Source: DAOOKJ01 sp035360795
GTDB taxonomy: Bacteria; Patescibacteriota; Minisyncoccia; UBA6257
Direction of reading: 5' to 3'
Assembly: GCA_035360795.1 (NCBI GenBank)
Contig: DAOSBJ010000004.1
Span: 1-42,297 of the forward strand
Length of the DNA: 42,297 nt
Shown here: piece by piece, positions 14,221 to 23,400 of the stretch
Layout of the letters: each line of letters begins with the position of its first letter
How positions within the stretch are numbered: position 1 is the stretch's first letter
Position numbers and translations under genes: made by a program
Notes under the pieces: generated by a model
What the model was told of the DNA's origin: nothing
The model's input: only the letters and a program-made list of their open reading frames with translations
The model's database searches: none

Positions 14221-17200
14221 TTATTTTCTTTTGAGCAATTTTTGACGGGTTCTTTCAAAGTGATAATTTCTGATTGATTCTTGGATGATATTAAAGACTA
14301 ATTTACCTTTGGGATTATAAGTGAAATAGTAAAAGAGAACTGAAGCCAAACCAAAACTAATCAAAAGCATCATTAATAATGAATCTTCTGGTCCGGTTTT
14401 AACTGTCGCAGCGCCTAAAACCATTCCAAAAACGATTGTGGCAGTATCCGTGACTTTGTTTTGGCCATTGGCTGTGACCTCAGCAGTATTAGTTTGACTG
14501 AGATAGTACCCGGGGGCTGAGCTTAAAGCCTGAAAAGTAATAATTTTCGAAGTACCACGGCTAATGTTTCCTAAAGACAGACCAGTACTGGCAATAGTAT
14601 CTGGTTGAACCACACCATTGATTTTAGTGGTGCCGTTCATATAAGTTAAACTTTGAGGCAAAATATCTTTAATTACGACATTGGTTAAATCACTATTTAT
14701 TGCTGAAACCGCAAGATAAAATTCTGCTACTTCGCCGTCTGCCAATCTAATAGTCTTTTCATAACTTCTATCGCCGTTTGTTAGATTTCTTCCTAATTTG
14801 GTTAAACCAATGTTTTGTCCTTCGCTGACATAAATTGTTAAAGATTTGGTCACAGAACCATTATTTCCATAACAGGTTAAAGTGTAGGTAGTTTGGCTAG
14901 TTGGACTCACCAATTCATAGCCATTAGTTAATCTGCTTCCGCTCCAACCATTTGAAGCGGTGCAATAATTTGTATTGGAAGAAGTCCAGCGCAAATAAGT
15001 CGATTCTCCTTTGATTAAAGAATATTTATCTGCCCAGAAATCTAAAGTCGGATAATTGTAATTTTGACCTTCAACATAAACTGAGCAAGAAGCAGAGCCA
15101 GTTCTGCCCCAAGAATCAGTAACAGTTAAATAAGCCCAATAAGTGCCATTTGAGGAAAAACTGCGGTAATAGGAAGCAGCATTTCCAGAAGCAGCGCCAG
15201 ACCAATAATAGTAATAATTGCCAGAGCCATTGGAAACAGAACTATAAAAAGTTACGTTTTGATTTATTTGAACTGGATTAGGAGAAGCCCAGCAAGAAAC
15301 ATTTAATGAAGGATTCTGACTAAGATTGACAGTTAAATTTTTTGTATCAGTATTATTCTGACCATAACAAGTTAAGTTAAAAGTAGTAACTTGAGTTAAA
15401 TTATAAACAATGGTTGAGCCATTAATGGCTTTATTGCCTATCCAATAGGTATTAGACGGACTGGCAGAAGCATTGCAATAACTGCAATTTGAAGAATTCC
15501 AGTTTAAAATTGTATTATCACCAGAAGATACTGGATTTGGATTAGCAGTAAAATTAGTAATCTGACAATTTAAAGGTTGCTGACAATTAGTTTGACAAGA
15601 AGTTAAAGATGTATATTGTCCAGTTGAGGATTGATAACANNNNNNNNNNNNNNNNNNNNNNNNNNNNNNNNNNNNNNNNNNNNNNNNNNNNNNNNNNNNN
15701 NNNNNNNNNNNNNNNNNNNNNNNNNNNNNNNNNNNNNNNTGATAACACTGCCAAGTAGAAGTATTACAAGCATAACGAACAACTGGTTGGACACAATCTG
15801 CTTGACAAGCGCTCAGTGAAGTATATTGTCCACTTGAAGATTGATAACATTGCCAAGAAGAAGTATTACAAGCATATCTTGTGACTGGGGGAGGAATGTA
15901 TTGGCAATCAGCTTGGCAAGCGCTCAAAGAAGTATAGGAACCACTAGAGGATTGATAACATTGCCAAGTGTTAGTATTACAGGCATAACGAATTTGAGGA
16001 GGCGGTACATATTGGCAGTCAGCCTGGCAAGCGCTTAAAGATGTGTAAGGTCCAGTTGAAGATTGATAACATTGCCAAGAAGAAGTATTACAAGCATATC
16101 TTGTGACTGGGGGAGGAATGTATTGGCAATCAGCTTGACAAGCGCTTAAAGATGTATATTGTCCAGTTGAAGATTGATAACATTGCCAAGTAGAAGTATT
16201 ACAGGCGTAGCGAATTACCGGGATTTCGTTAACAGTCACCGAACAAGAAGTAGATTTTGACTGAGACGCATTATCATAAACTGTAAGATAAGCAGTATAA
16301 GTGCCAGCGCTGTTAAATGTCTTTGAAACCGCAGAAGAATTTCCAGAAACAGCACCTGACCAAGAATAAGAATAAGGAGAAATTCCACCTGAGACATTGG
16401 CAGTAAAAGTAACAGTTTGATTGATTTGAGCTGGGTTTGGAGAAGCAGAACAAGAAACATTTAAAGTCGGCAAATCATTCACATTAACAGTGATAGTTTT
16501 GCTGTCATAATTATTAGAACCTTGACCCTGACAACACAAAGTAAAGGAAGTGGTTTGAGTCAAATAAACACTTTTAGACCCATTAACATTTACATTACCA
16601 GTCCAACCCCCAAAAGAAGGTTGGGCAGAAGCAGTACAAGAATTACAATTAGAAGTAGACCAGTTTAAATTGGAATTGCCGCTTCCAGTTAAAGAATTTG
16701 GATTAGCGTAAAAAGAAGTAATACGGCAATCAGGAGCACTTCCCACATTAACCATAACACTTTTTGTATCAGAGCCATTGCTTCCACTGCAAGATAAAGT
16801 AAAAGTAGTATTTTGAGTTAAATTATAAACAGTTTTATTTCCAGAGGTTGATTGTGAGCCAGTCCAATAAGAATTATATGGGCTGGCATAAGCAGTGCAA
16901 GAGTTACAATTAGAAGTTGACCATGATAAATTAGTTGAACTGTTATAGCTAATTGAGCTGGGATTAGCAGTGAAACTGTTGATGGTGCAGGGTTGAGCCT
17001 GTTGAAAATTTAAAGTTAAGGAGCGAGTATCAGAAGCAAAACGTTTTTCAGGATTATAAGTACAAGCACAACTTCCGCTGTTCTGAGGGTCGCACTGTGC
17101 TGCATCAATATAGAGAGTAATACCTGATTGAGAAGCACAATTACTTAAATTAACCGGGATTTGATATGTTTGAGTACCGGTTAGAGAATACCAGCCATCA

Positions 17201-17475
17201 GAACTATTACTCGATGGTTGATAAAAAGAAGTAAAGCAGGAAGAATAACTTCTTATCTGAAAACCAATTTTTCTTGGGCTAGAACAACTGACCCGAGCAG
17301 TGATGGTATAGGGGTTTCCGGGGTCAATAGTGGTGTTGGTATTTAAAATAGTAAGATCGCAGATATTGGTAGTATCCACGCAAGTTTCTGCTAAAGCAGA
17401 TTTTATTGAACCAAAACTAAAAATCCCGACCCCAATAAAAAGGCCTAAAATAAGGCAATAATTAACTTTTTTCAT
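14221..17475 (-). CDS. giant secreted surface protein: Ig-like/PKD domains and Cys-rich 37-aa repeats
   Basis: Roughly 1080 aa as assembled, interrupted by a gap (15640-15739). The signal peptide starts MKKVNYCLILGLFIGVG; the frame is open to an ATG at 17502, and neither start has a Shine-Dalgarno. Then follow two Ig-like domains with paired cysteines (CNSC), a PKD-like domain, five or more tandem 37-aa units with four cysteines each (R-Y-A-C...W-Q-C-Y...C-Q-A-D-C), a third Ig-like domain, a second PKD-like domain, a fourth Ig-like domain, a DUF11-like domain (DILPQSLTYMNGTTKINGV), and a C-terminal membrane helix before a basic tail. Probably an envelope-anchored fibre or adhesin. The many paired cysteines fit the exported thiol-redox machinery coded at 9507 and 25284. 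No enzymatic domain is seen. Confidence 0.85.
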   Translation of the reverse strand: MKKVNYCLILGLFIGVGIFSFGSIKSALAETCVDTTNICDLTILNTNTTIDPGNPYTITARVSCSSPRKIGFQIRSYSSCFTSFYQPSSNSSDGWYSLTGTQTYQIPVNLSNCASQSGITLYIDAAQCDPQNSGSCACTYNPEKRFASDTRSLTLNFQQAQPCTINSFTANPSSISYNSSTNLSWSTSNCNSCTAYASPYNSYWTGSQSTSGNKTVYNLTQNTTFTLSCSGSNGSDTKSVMVNVGSAPDCRITSFYANPNSLTGSGNSNLNWSTSNCNSCTASAQPSFGGWTGNVNVNGSKSVYLTQTTSFTLCCQGQGSNNYDSKTITVNVNDLPTLNVSCSASPNPAQINQTVTFTANVSGGISPYSYSWSGAVSGNSSAVSKTFNSAGTYTAYLTVYDNASQSKSTSCSVTVNEIPVIRYACNTSTWQCYQSSTGQYTSLSACQADCQYIPPPVTRYACNTSSWQCYQSSTGPYTSLSACQADCQYVPPPQIRYACNTNTWQCYQSSSGSYTSLSACQADCQYIPPPVTRYACNTSSWQCYQSSSGQYTSLSACQADCVQPVVRYACNTSTWQCYXXXXXXXXXXXXXXXXXXXXXXXXXXXXXXXXXXCYQSSTGQYTSLTSCQTNCQQPLNCQITNFTANPNPVSSGDNTILNWNSSNCSYCNASASPSNTYWIGNKAINGSTIVYNLTQVTTFNLTCYGQNNTDTKNLTVNLSQNPSLNVSCWASPNPVQINQNVTFYSSVSNGSGNYYYYWSGAASGNAASYYRSFSSNGTYWAYLTVTDSWGRTGSASCSVYVEGQNYNYPTLDFWADKYSLIKGESTYLRWTSSNTNYCTASNGWSGSRLTNGYELVSPTSQTTYTLTCYGNNGSVTKSLTIYVSEGQNIGLTKLGRNLTNGDRSYEKTIRLADGEVAEFYLAVSAINSDLTNVVIKDILPQSLTYMNGTTKINGVVQPDTIASTGLSLGNISRGTSKIITFQALSSAPGYYLSQTNTAEVTANGQNKVTDTATIVFGMVLGAATVKTGPEDSLLMMLLISFGLASVLFYYFTYNPKGKLVFNIIQESIRNYHFERTRQKLLKRK
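15585..16213 (-). repeat. 111-bp tandem coding repeat (37-aa Cys-rich unit)
   Basis: The segment TTGATAACATTGCCAAG recurs at about 15841, 15952, 16063 and 16174 (111-bp period), with a shorter spacing to 15740. Adjacent units are nearly identical at the DNA level. The assembly gap falls inside the array, so the copy number is unknown and probably under-counted. Confidence 0.9.
15640..15739. other. assembly gap (100 N) inside repeat array
   Basis: Placeholder gap exactly where near-identical 111-bp repeats would break a short-read assembly. The apparent open frame through it is accidental or conventional. Confidence 0.99.
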
Positions 17476-17511
17476 ATTTTTTAATAAATTAAATTTAAGC
17501 ATATTTTTTAA

Positions 17512-17611
17512 NNNNNNNNNNNNNNNNNNNNNNNNNNNNNNNNNNNNNNNNNNNNNNNNNNNNNNNNNNNNNNNNNNNNNNNNNNNNNNNNNNNNNNNNN
17601 NNNNNNNNNNN
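17512..17611. other. assembly gap (100 N)
   Basis: Between the divergent surface-protein and CAP-protein genes. It hides the promoter region of the surface-protein gene. Confidence 0.99.
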
Positions 17612-17613
17612 TC

Positions 17614-17642
17614 TTGTCAAGAAAGAAAAAATGTGCTATAAT
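17614..17642 (+). promoter_or_regulatory. promoter of the CAP-domain gene
   Basis: -35 TTGTCA (17614-17619), 17-bp spacer, extended -10 TGCTATAAT (TATAAT at 17637-17642), 63 bp before the ATG. Confidence 0.7.
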
Positions 17643-17705
17643 TAAAGAGTCAAAAATGAGAAAATTAAAATAGCAATTTCAAGTTTTTTAGTGTAAAATA
17701 AAATT

Positions 17706-18782
17706 ATGAATTTCATCAATTTCTTTTGGCCAACTGAACAAAACAAAGGACAGCCTTTCATTATCACAGATAAGGCGATTTCTGTTTTTATTTTACTTTT
17801 TCTTTTGGTTAAAGTCATTTTCAGTTTTGAAATTTTAATGTTAAGGCAAACATCGCTCTTTGCCGAAGTCAGCGCTCAAAAAGTTTTAGAGTTGACTAAT
17901 GATTTAAGAAAACAATACGGTTTGCCGCCTCTAAAAGAAAATTCTTTTCTGGTTCAAGCAGCCCAAGAAAAAGCTCAAGATATGATAAGAAACAAGTACT
18001 TTAATCATTATTCTCCCACTGGTGTTTCTCCTTGGTATTTTATTGAAAAATCAGGTTATGATTATCATTATGCTGGCGAAAACTTGGCAATGAATTTTTT
18101 AGATAGCGAAGAAGTAGTAAGGGCTTGGTTTAACTCGCCAACTCACCGCGACAATCTCTTAAATCAAAAATATGAAGAAATCGGCATTGCTGTTGTAAGC
18201 GGCGATATTACTGGAGACAATGCGTCTAAAATTATAGTTGTCCAAATGTTTGGTTCGCCAATGAAAAAATCTTCAACTTTAACAAAAGTCGCTCAAGCAG
18301 AAGAAAAACCAAAAGAAATTCCCGCCACTTCTGTTTCGACCACTCTCACTACTATTAAGCAGACAACCACTACTTCTAAATTAGAGACTATTCCGCCAAC
18401 AACCAAAAAAGAGACAGAGATTGCTCAAATAGAAGGAGAAGAAACACTTCAGACTTCAACTACTTTATTGCCTTTAGAAACTTCTTCTACCTTATCTCCA
18501 GCTATCAGTCAAACCGAAGAAACTGATGAAACTCTTTTAAAAGAATTAACTCAAGAAAAGTCTAATCGTGAAAAAATTCAGTCTTTTAATCAAATTATGG
18601 CTTTTGTTTTAATCAGTTTGGGAACAATTGCTTTAATTGGAATTATAATCAATCAGCAAAAAGGAATCGCTTCAATTGTCACTTCTGAATTAGTTCTAAG
18701 AGGCGCTTTAATAATTTTGATTGGTTTTGCTTTTCTTTTGTTCAAGATGGAAATTTTTATTGGCAGTCTAGCCATTGCCTAA
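17706..18782 (+). CDS. membrane-anchored CAP (SCP/PR1-like) domain protein
   Basis: 358 aa. An N-terminal hydrophobic segment (about 24-48) is followed by a CAP domain at about 55-180 with the hallmark FNHYSPTG, AGENLA and SPTHRDNLLN motifs. Next come a Thr/Ser/Glu-rich linker (about 185-285) and two C-terminal membrane helices (about 300-320 and 328-352). CAP-domain proteins of bacteria are exported; their biochemical role is mostly unknown, and the two conserved His and Glu positions suggest metal binding. The Thr-rich linker style is shared with the large secreted protein at 20488. It has its own promoter upstream (17614-17642) and is the last gene before rpsP. Confidence 0.88.
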   Translation: MNFINFFWPTEQNKGQPFIITDKAISVFILLFLLVKVIFSFEILMLRQTSLFAEVSAQKVLELTNDLRKQYGLPPLKENSFLVQAAQEKAQDMIRNKYFNHYSPTGVSPWYFIEKSGYDYHYAGENLAMNFLDSEEVVRAWFNSPTHRDNLLNQKYEEIGIAVVSGDITGDNASKIIVVQMFGSPMKKSSTLTKVAQAEEKPKEIPATSVSTTLTTIKQTTTTSKLETIPPTTKKETEIAQIEGEETLQTSTTLLPLETSSTLSPAISQTEETDETLLKELTQEKSNREKIQSFNQIMAFVLISLGTIALIGIIINQQKGIASIVTSELVLRGALIILIGFAFLLFKMEIFIGSLAIA

Positions 18783-18783
18783 T

Positions 18784-18812
18784 TTGACTTTTTAAAGTTT
18801 ATCCTCTACAAT
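18784..18812 (+). promoter_or_regulatory. promoter of rpsP
   Basis: -35 TTGACT (18784-18789), 17-bp spacer, -10 TACAAT (18807-18812), 68 bp before the rpsP ATG. The leader is AT-only low-complexity DNA. Confidence 0.6.
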
Positions 18813-18880
18813 TAAAAACAAATTCGATTTTTTATTTTTTAATCTTTTATTTTTTATCTTTAATTTTTTATTTCTATTGT

Positions 18881-19243
18881 ATGCTTACTTTAAGATTACA
18901 AAGACAGGGCAGAAAAAAAGATTTTATTTATCGGGTGGTTGCGATTGACTCCCGATTTTCTGTTAAAAGCGGCAAAGCAAAAGAAATTTTAGGTTGGTGG
19001 AATCCAAAAACCGATAAATTTCAACTGAAAACCGAAAGAATTTCTTATTGGCTTAAAAATGGAATCCAGCCAACAGATTCTTGCTATAATTTATTGATAA
19101 AAGCAAAATTAATTTCTGGAGCAAAAAGAAAAGTTCCGATTAGGAAAAAAGAATCAAAGAAAAAAGAAGAAGCAAAGGAAGAAAAAATTCAAGAAGAACA
19201 ACCAAAGACAGAACCAGAGAACTTATCCACAAACGAGGCTTGA
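18881..19243 (+). CDS. rpsP: 30S ribosomal protein S16
   Basis: Small-subunit protein S16 needed for 30S assembly. Residues 1-80 carry the conserved core: MLTLRLQRQGRKKDFIYRVV, AIDSR, ILGWWNP. The remaining ~40 residues are a Lys/Glu-rich tail (REKK-, EEAKEEK-type) beyond the usual 80-90 aa. Tails of this charged type occur on other ribosomal proteins here (L25, S6, L31). The TGA stop overlaps the -35 of the next promoter, which drives a small RNA. Confidence 0.95.
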   Translation: MLTLRLQRQGRKKDFIYRVVAIDSRFSVKSGKAKEILGWWNPKTDKFQLKTERISYWLKNGIQPTDSCYNLLIKAKLISGAKRKVPIRKKESKKKEEAKEEKIQEEQPKTEPENLSTNEA

Positions 19244-19267
19244 CAGGAATTTTATTTTCTTTATAAT
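19240..19267 (+). promoter_or_regulatory. near-perfect consensus promoter of a small RNA
   Basis: -35 TTGACA (19240-19245) overlapping the rpsP stop, 16-bp spacer, -10 TATAAT (19262-19267). Both hexamers match the sigma-70 consensus exactly. The transcript should start near 19274; there is no open reading frame below it. Confidence 0.75.
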
Positions 19268-19273
19268 TTTTAA

Positions 19274-19363
19274 AGAATTAAAACAGTGGGGCTTGAAGGC
19301 TTCCTCTACAGGGCCGGAAAAAGTTTTAACCCCACTGTTTTTCTTTTCTGGCCCTTTAAAGGG
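19274..19363 (+). ncRNA. predicted structured small RNA with two interleaved helices
   Basis: Non-coding stretch behind a consensus promoter. A 12-nt arm at 19280-19291 (AAAACAGTGGGG) is perfectly complementary to 19330-19341. A second 12-nt arm at 19310-19321 (AGGGCCGGAAAA) pairs with 19344-19355 with one G-U. The order A-B-A'-B' means pseudoknot or mutually exclusive folds; the 2-nt link between A' and B' favours competition. Helix A followed by TTTTTCTTTT resembles a terminator. I do not recognise the family: the SRP AGCAGCC motif and known riboswitch cores are absent. Confidence 0.55.
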
Positions 19364-19392
19364 AACTTTCAAAATTTAAAAATTTAAATAAT

Positions 19393-19420
19393 TTGAAAAC
19401 TGAATATTTTTTGCTATAAT
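19393..19420 (+). promoter_or_regulatory. promoter of the 6S-like RNA
   Basis: -35 TTGAAA (19393-19398), 16-bp spacer, extended -10 TGCTATAAT (TATAAT at 19415-19420). The RNA would begin about 6 nt later at the GGGG closing the RNA stem. Confidence 0.65.
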
Positions 19421-19425
19421 GATTT

Positions 19426-19561
19426 GGGGTCTTGAGAAGTTAAGGTACGATTCAGGTCAAATAAGGTTTAAAGGGAGTTCAAGTCTTTTATTCCTTGGAA
19501 TAAAAGCGCGAGCACCCACTTATCCTTTTTCGCTGAATTCGACCTTGCTTTGAAAGACCCC
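19426..19561 (+). ncRNA. ssrS: 6S-like RNA candidate
   Basis: A rod-like RNA: closing stem GGGGTCTT/AAGACCCC (19426-19433 with 19554-19561). The next stem is AAGGT-CGA-TTCAG pairing with CTGAA-TCG-ACCTT (19442-19455 with 19533-19546). Then a large open central region, and a 9-bp terminal hairpin CTTTTATTC/GAATAAAAG with CTTG loop (19485-19506). Closing stem, central bubble and terminal hairpin is the 6S RNA layout, in which the bubble mimics open promoter DNA and sequesters RNA polymerase. The bubble's 3' side contains GCGAGCACCCACTTATCC, reminiscent of the CACCCACCT stretch of many 6S RNAs. At about 136 nt it is shorter than typical 6S (160-200), so the identification is tentative. Confidence 0.5.
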
Positions 19562-19594
19562 AATAAAAAATAAAAAATATCCAATAACCAATAA

Positions 19595-19639
19595 CCCCGT
19601 CCGACTTCATCTTGACTGACGAAATCAAGGCGGGCAGGC
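19595..19639. repeat. GC-rich palindromic intergenic element
   Basis: A GC-rich island in AT-rich DNA just before rpmB, with complementary arms CTTGA (19611-19615) / TCAAG (19625-19629) and outer C-rich/G-rich ends. It looks like a small REP-type element; it is flanked by CCAATAACC copies. Confidence 0.35.
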
Positions 19640-19652
19640 AATAACCAAAAAT

Positions 19653-19844
19653 ATGACAAGAGTTTGCGAAATTTGCGGTAAAAGTTATCAGAAAGCCGCT
19701 TCTTACAAAAAAATAAAATCAAAATACGATCCGACAAGAATTCATAAACAAAAACCAAATTTAGTTTGGGTTAAATTGCCTCATTCCAATAAAAAAATTC
19801 GGGTCTGTGCTCGCTGCCGAAAAAAAATAATCAAAGAAAAATAA
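19653..19844 (+). CDS. rpmB: 50S ribosomal protein L28
   Basis: 63-aa large-subunit protein. MTRVCEICGKSYQ at the start, KPNLVWVKLP in the middle and IRVCARCRKK at the end are the L28 hallmarks. The two CxxC pairs (C5/C8 and C52/C55) indicate the zinc-binding form. A single small gene between the 6S-like RNA and a hypothetical anchored protein. Confidence 0.95.
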   Translation: MTRVCEICGKSYQKAASYKKIKSKYDPTRIHKQKPNLVWVKLPHSNKKIRVCARCRKKIIKEK

Positions 19845-19897
19845 AAAGAATTTTGTCATTTTCCTAAATCTTTTGAATTAATAACTAAATCCCCACC

Positions 19898-20428
19898 ATG
19901 AAAAAAAATATTCAAATTTTTAAAGTTCTTAAAACAAGAAAATTTTTAGTTTTGGTTATTTTTTTGTTATTAGGAATTGGAGGTTTTCTTTTTTATTCTT
20001 ATTCTGATTTAGGGAGATATTTCACCTTTAATAAAAAACAAAAGACCCTTCTCCAACAAATTGAAAAAGAGAAAGAGAAATATCAGACTGATGTTTATGG
20101 TGGTTTAACTCCTCTTGAAACTTATAATTTGTTTTTAGAAGCGCTTAAAAAAGATGACATTGAACTAGCGGTAAGATACTTTCCTAAAGATCTCCAGACT
20201 AAATATCTTGAACTTTTTAATCAGATTAAAAAAAGTGGCCAGTGGCGTGAGATGATGAAAGATTTAAAGAAACCAGAAAACCAAACTGGTGAGTACATAA
20301 CTAGTGATTGGTATAATATTAAAATTAAAAATGATAAAAATGAAGTCGTAACGACAGTGGTATTAAAAATTATTAAAGATTTTGAAAATCAGCCAGTTAC
20401 TAACATTTGGAAAATTGTTGAATTCTAA
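19898..20428 (+). CDS. hypothetical membrane-anchored protein, NTF2-like C-terminus
   Basis: 176 aa. Basic N-terminus, one membrane segment at about 16-33 (FLVLVIFLLLGIGGFLFYSY), then an outward domain. The part TPLETYNLFLEALKKDDIELA is typical of small NTF2/DUF4878-like folds, where two helices are followed by a curved sheet ending in VTNIWKIVEF. I do not recognise a specific family. It precedes a large secreted protein and may be co-transcribed with it, but there are 59 bp between them. Confidence 0.6.
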   Translation: MKKNIQIFKVLKTRKFLVLVIFLLLGIGGFLFYSYSDLGRYFTFNKKQKTLLQQIEKEKEKYQTDVYGGLTPLETYNLFLEALKKDDIELAVRYFPKDLQTKYLELFNQIKKSGQWREMMKDLKKPENQTGEYITSDWYNIKIKNDKNEVVTTVVLKIIKDFENQPVTNIWKIVEF

Positions 20429-20487
20429 CTTCGCACCTTTTAAACGTTGATTAGTCAAGGCGCAAAATAAAAACAGGGGGCAAAAAT

Positions 20488-23400
20488 ATGAGAAAAAAGC
20501 CAACTGTTTTTTTAATAATTTTAGTTTTTTTTATTTTTCCATCTAAAATTTTAGCTTATGACGCTTATAGCAGTCATCCAACTTTAACTGAAATGGCGGT
20601 TGATTTTTACAATCTTTACTCTTCTTCTAAAATCACTGAAACTGAAAAGCAATTAATAATGAAAGGCTCAATTGAAGAAGACAATGAATTAAGGGCAGTT
20701 AATCATTTTTATGACCCGGTTTTTAATAAAACTTGGCGCTTTTTAGGTATTCAATATCTTTTTCCAGAGTTAACAGCAAAACAATGGGCGAAAAATCCTT
20801 TTGCTCAAGCGCTTTATGACCCAGCATATTTAGCCAGTATAGGGCCAATAATAAAAAGTCCAGTTTTTTCTAATACTAATTATACTTGGCAAAGAGCAAT
20901 ATATGAATATGTCAAAGGAAATAGAATTAAAGCCTTTGAAAGTTTAGGCCATATTCTCCATTTAATTCAAGATATGTCTGTTCCTGAGCATACCAGAGAA
21001 AATGTCCATCTTTCTTTTCTAGATAAAGCAGTAAGTTATTATGAAAATTATACTGCCAGAAAAGAGGAAAGTTTTTATCAACCTGTAAAAAATGAATTAA
21101 GCGTTCTTAGTCAATTTCCTTTGAAAAATAATTTAGAGAATCATTTTGACGCCATTGCCCTCTACTCAAATAATTATTTTTTATCGCCTGATACTATTCC
21201 TCCCTCAAAATATAAATTACCTCGGGTAGAATATCAGGATGTGCCAGAAATAAATAAAAATGGAGAAATTGAATATTTTCTTTTAGGGGTTGATGAAAAA
21301 GGTGATTTATTTCATTTGGCAAAAAAGAATTATTTAGACTGGAGGCTGCAATCAGGTTTTACCACATATACTTTAAATGATAGTAAAGTATTAGACGATT
21401 ATTTTAAGCGATTGGGATTAAAAAGCATTTTAACGAGTGCCGGCGTGATTGATTTATATTTTAAAGAAGTGGAAAAAGCAAAATTAGACCCAAATTTTGT
21501 CAAAAAGAACGAAAAAAATTTAGTCGCTTCAATTTTTGAAGGAATCAATAGTTTTATTGCTGATATATTTCAAAAAGAACCCGAATATATTTTAAAAGAA
21601 AGTGATTTGTCAATTGATTCAGAAACAACCACCACTTTTGGTAATCAGGTGGCTAGTAATTCATCTGTAACCTCTACTTCTTTAAAGTCAACTCCTACTA
21701 TTTTACAATCTACTACCACTACTAAAACCCCTTCAAAATCAACTTCTACTACTAAATCAACAACTACTACTAAAGTTACCACTACTACCAAAAGCACAAC
21801 CACAACTAAATCTCCCCCAACCACAGCCAGATCTACCACCACCACTCTTCCTTTGGTTTCTCTTTGTTCATTTAGCACGGTTCAATCTCCTTTGAGAAAT
21901 AAAGTTATTTTTAATGAGATTGCTTGGATGGGAACGACAGAAAGCAGTAATAACGAATGGATAGAATTAAAAAATATTTCTAATCAAGAAGTAGATATTT
22001 CTGGTTGGCAAATTTTAGATAAAGAAGCGCAAATAAAAATAGTTTTACCATTAAACACCAAAATAGGACCAAATCAATTTTTTCTTTTAGAAAGAACCGA
22101 TGATAATTCTGTTCCTCAAATAAAGGCTGATTATATTTTTGTGGGAACAATTAACAATCAAAATGAGGGTTTGAAAATTTTGGATAGTCAATGTCAGCTT
22201 CAAGATGAAGCAATTACTGAAAGTGATTGGCTTTTTGGCGACAATGCTTCAAAAAGAACAATGGAAAGAAAAAATGATTTAACTTGGCAAACGAGCTCCG
22301 AGATTAATGGCACGCCAAAAAGAGAAAATAGTTCTGGTTATGTTGAAAATAGTGGCGGTTCTTCTTCTGATTCTTCAACAACTACCACTGTTTCGCCGAC
22401 TACCACAACTTCTGTTCCCCCTTCAACTACTACCACTGAACCAATCTCTTATCCGAAAATCTTGATTAATGAAATTAAAATCGCGGGTAAAGATTCAGAG
22501 GGAGAAATTGTTGTTAAAGATGAATTTATTGAACTTTATAATCCAAATGAATTTTCAGTTGATTTAACCGATTGGTATCTTCAGAAGAAAACAAAAGAAG
22601 GCAGCGATTATTCCAGTCTAGTAACAAAATCAGTCTTAGAAGGAAAAATTATTAATGCCAAAAGTTATTTTGTAATTGGCAATATTTTATCACCAGTTTC
22701 TTCAACCTATAATGCTCTCTGGTCAGACGATTACAGTTTAGCCAAAGATAATACCATTATTTTGAAAAATCCTTTAGGAGAAATAGTTGATAAGGTTGGT
22801 TGGGGAGAAGTTAGAGAGAGCGAATTTGCACCTACTGTAAATCCTGAACCCCAGCAAAGTCTTCAAAGGGAAAAGATAGCCAATGAGCCAAAAGATGCTG
22901 ATAATAATCAAGAAGATTTTGAGGTTTTAAGTTGCCCGACTCCAAATGAAATATTAGAAAATTGTGTTTCGGTTGAAGCAACAGAAAACGAAACTCTTAA
23001 TCCTTATATCAAAAATTTTTCCTGGCATTATTTTGACGAAACAAAATCAAAAATTGTGATTGAGTTTGATATTGATAGTTTTCCTTTTGTCTCTAATACC
23101 ACCTCAACCAACAACAAATATTTTGCCCTGGCTTTTTATTTAAATCAGCAAGTACCTATTAATCAAAGTTTAGAAGATAGTTACTTAGGCGATAAATATT
23201 CATGGGAATTAGACCAAAATAACTCAGGTTTAGTTTTAAAATATGAGAATTGTCAAGGTTATATAGATACGAGAGGAAGTTTAATTTTCGCTACTAAGGC
23301 TGAAGATTGTTATATTGTAGGAGCGCCCCAAGGTTGGTCTTACCGTTTAGACAGATTACCAAAAGATAACCATTTTATTATTGAAGTTAGCGGCACTACC

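Noticed and set aside
14083..14277. A small frame covering tRNA-His and the terminator
   Set aside because: It is the tRNA gene read as protein, with no coding character.
15585..16213. CRISPR-like regular repeats
   Set aside because: The 111-bp period has no unique spacers, is in frame and encodes a Cys-rich peptide unit; no cas genes.
18881..19243. UGA read as glycine (SR1/Gracilibacteria code)
   Set aside because: rpsP and murA end naturally at TGA, ATGA couplings occur, and no in-frame UGA is needed inside conserved genes.
19274..19363. SRP (4.5S) RNA
   Set aside because: There is a GGAA in CCGGAAAA, but the required AGCAGCC strand and the matching apical stem are missing.
19468..19758. 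A 96-codon minus-strand frame opposite the 6S-like RNA and rpmB
   Set aside because: It is antisense to a structured RNA and a ribosomal protein gene; no recognisable domain or start signal.
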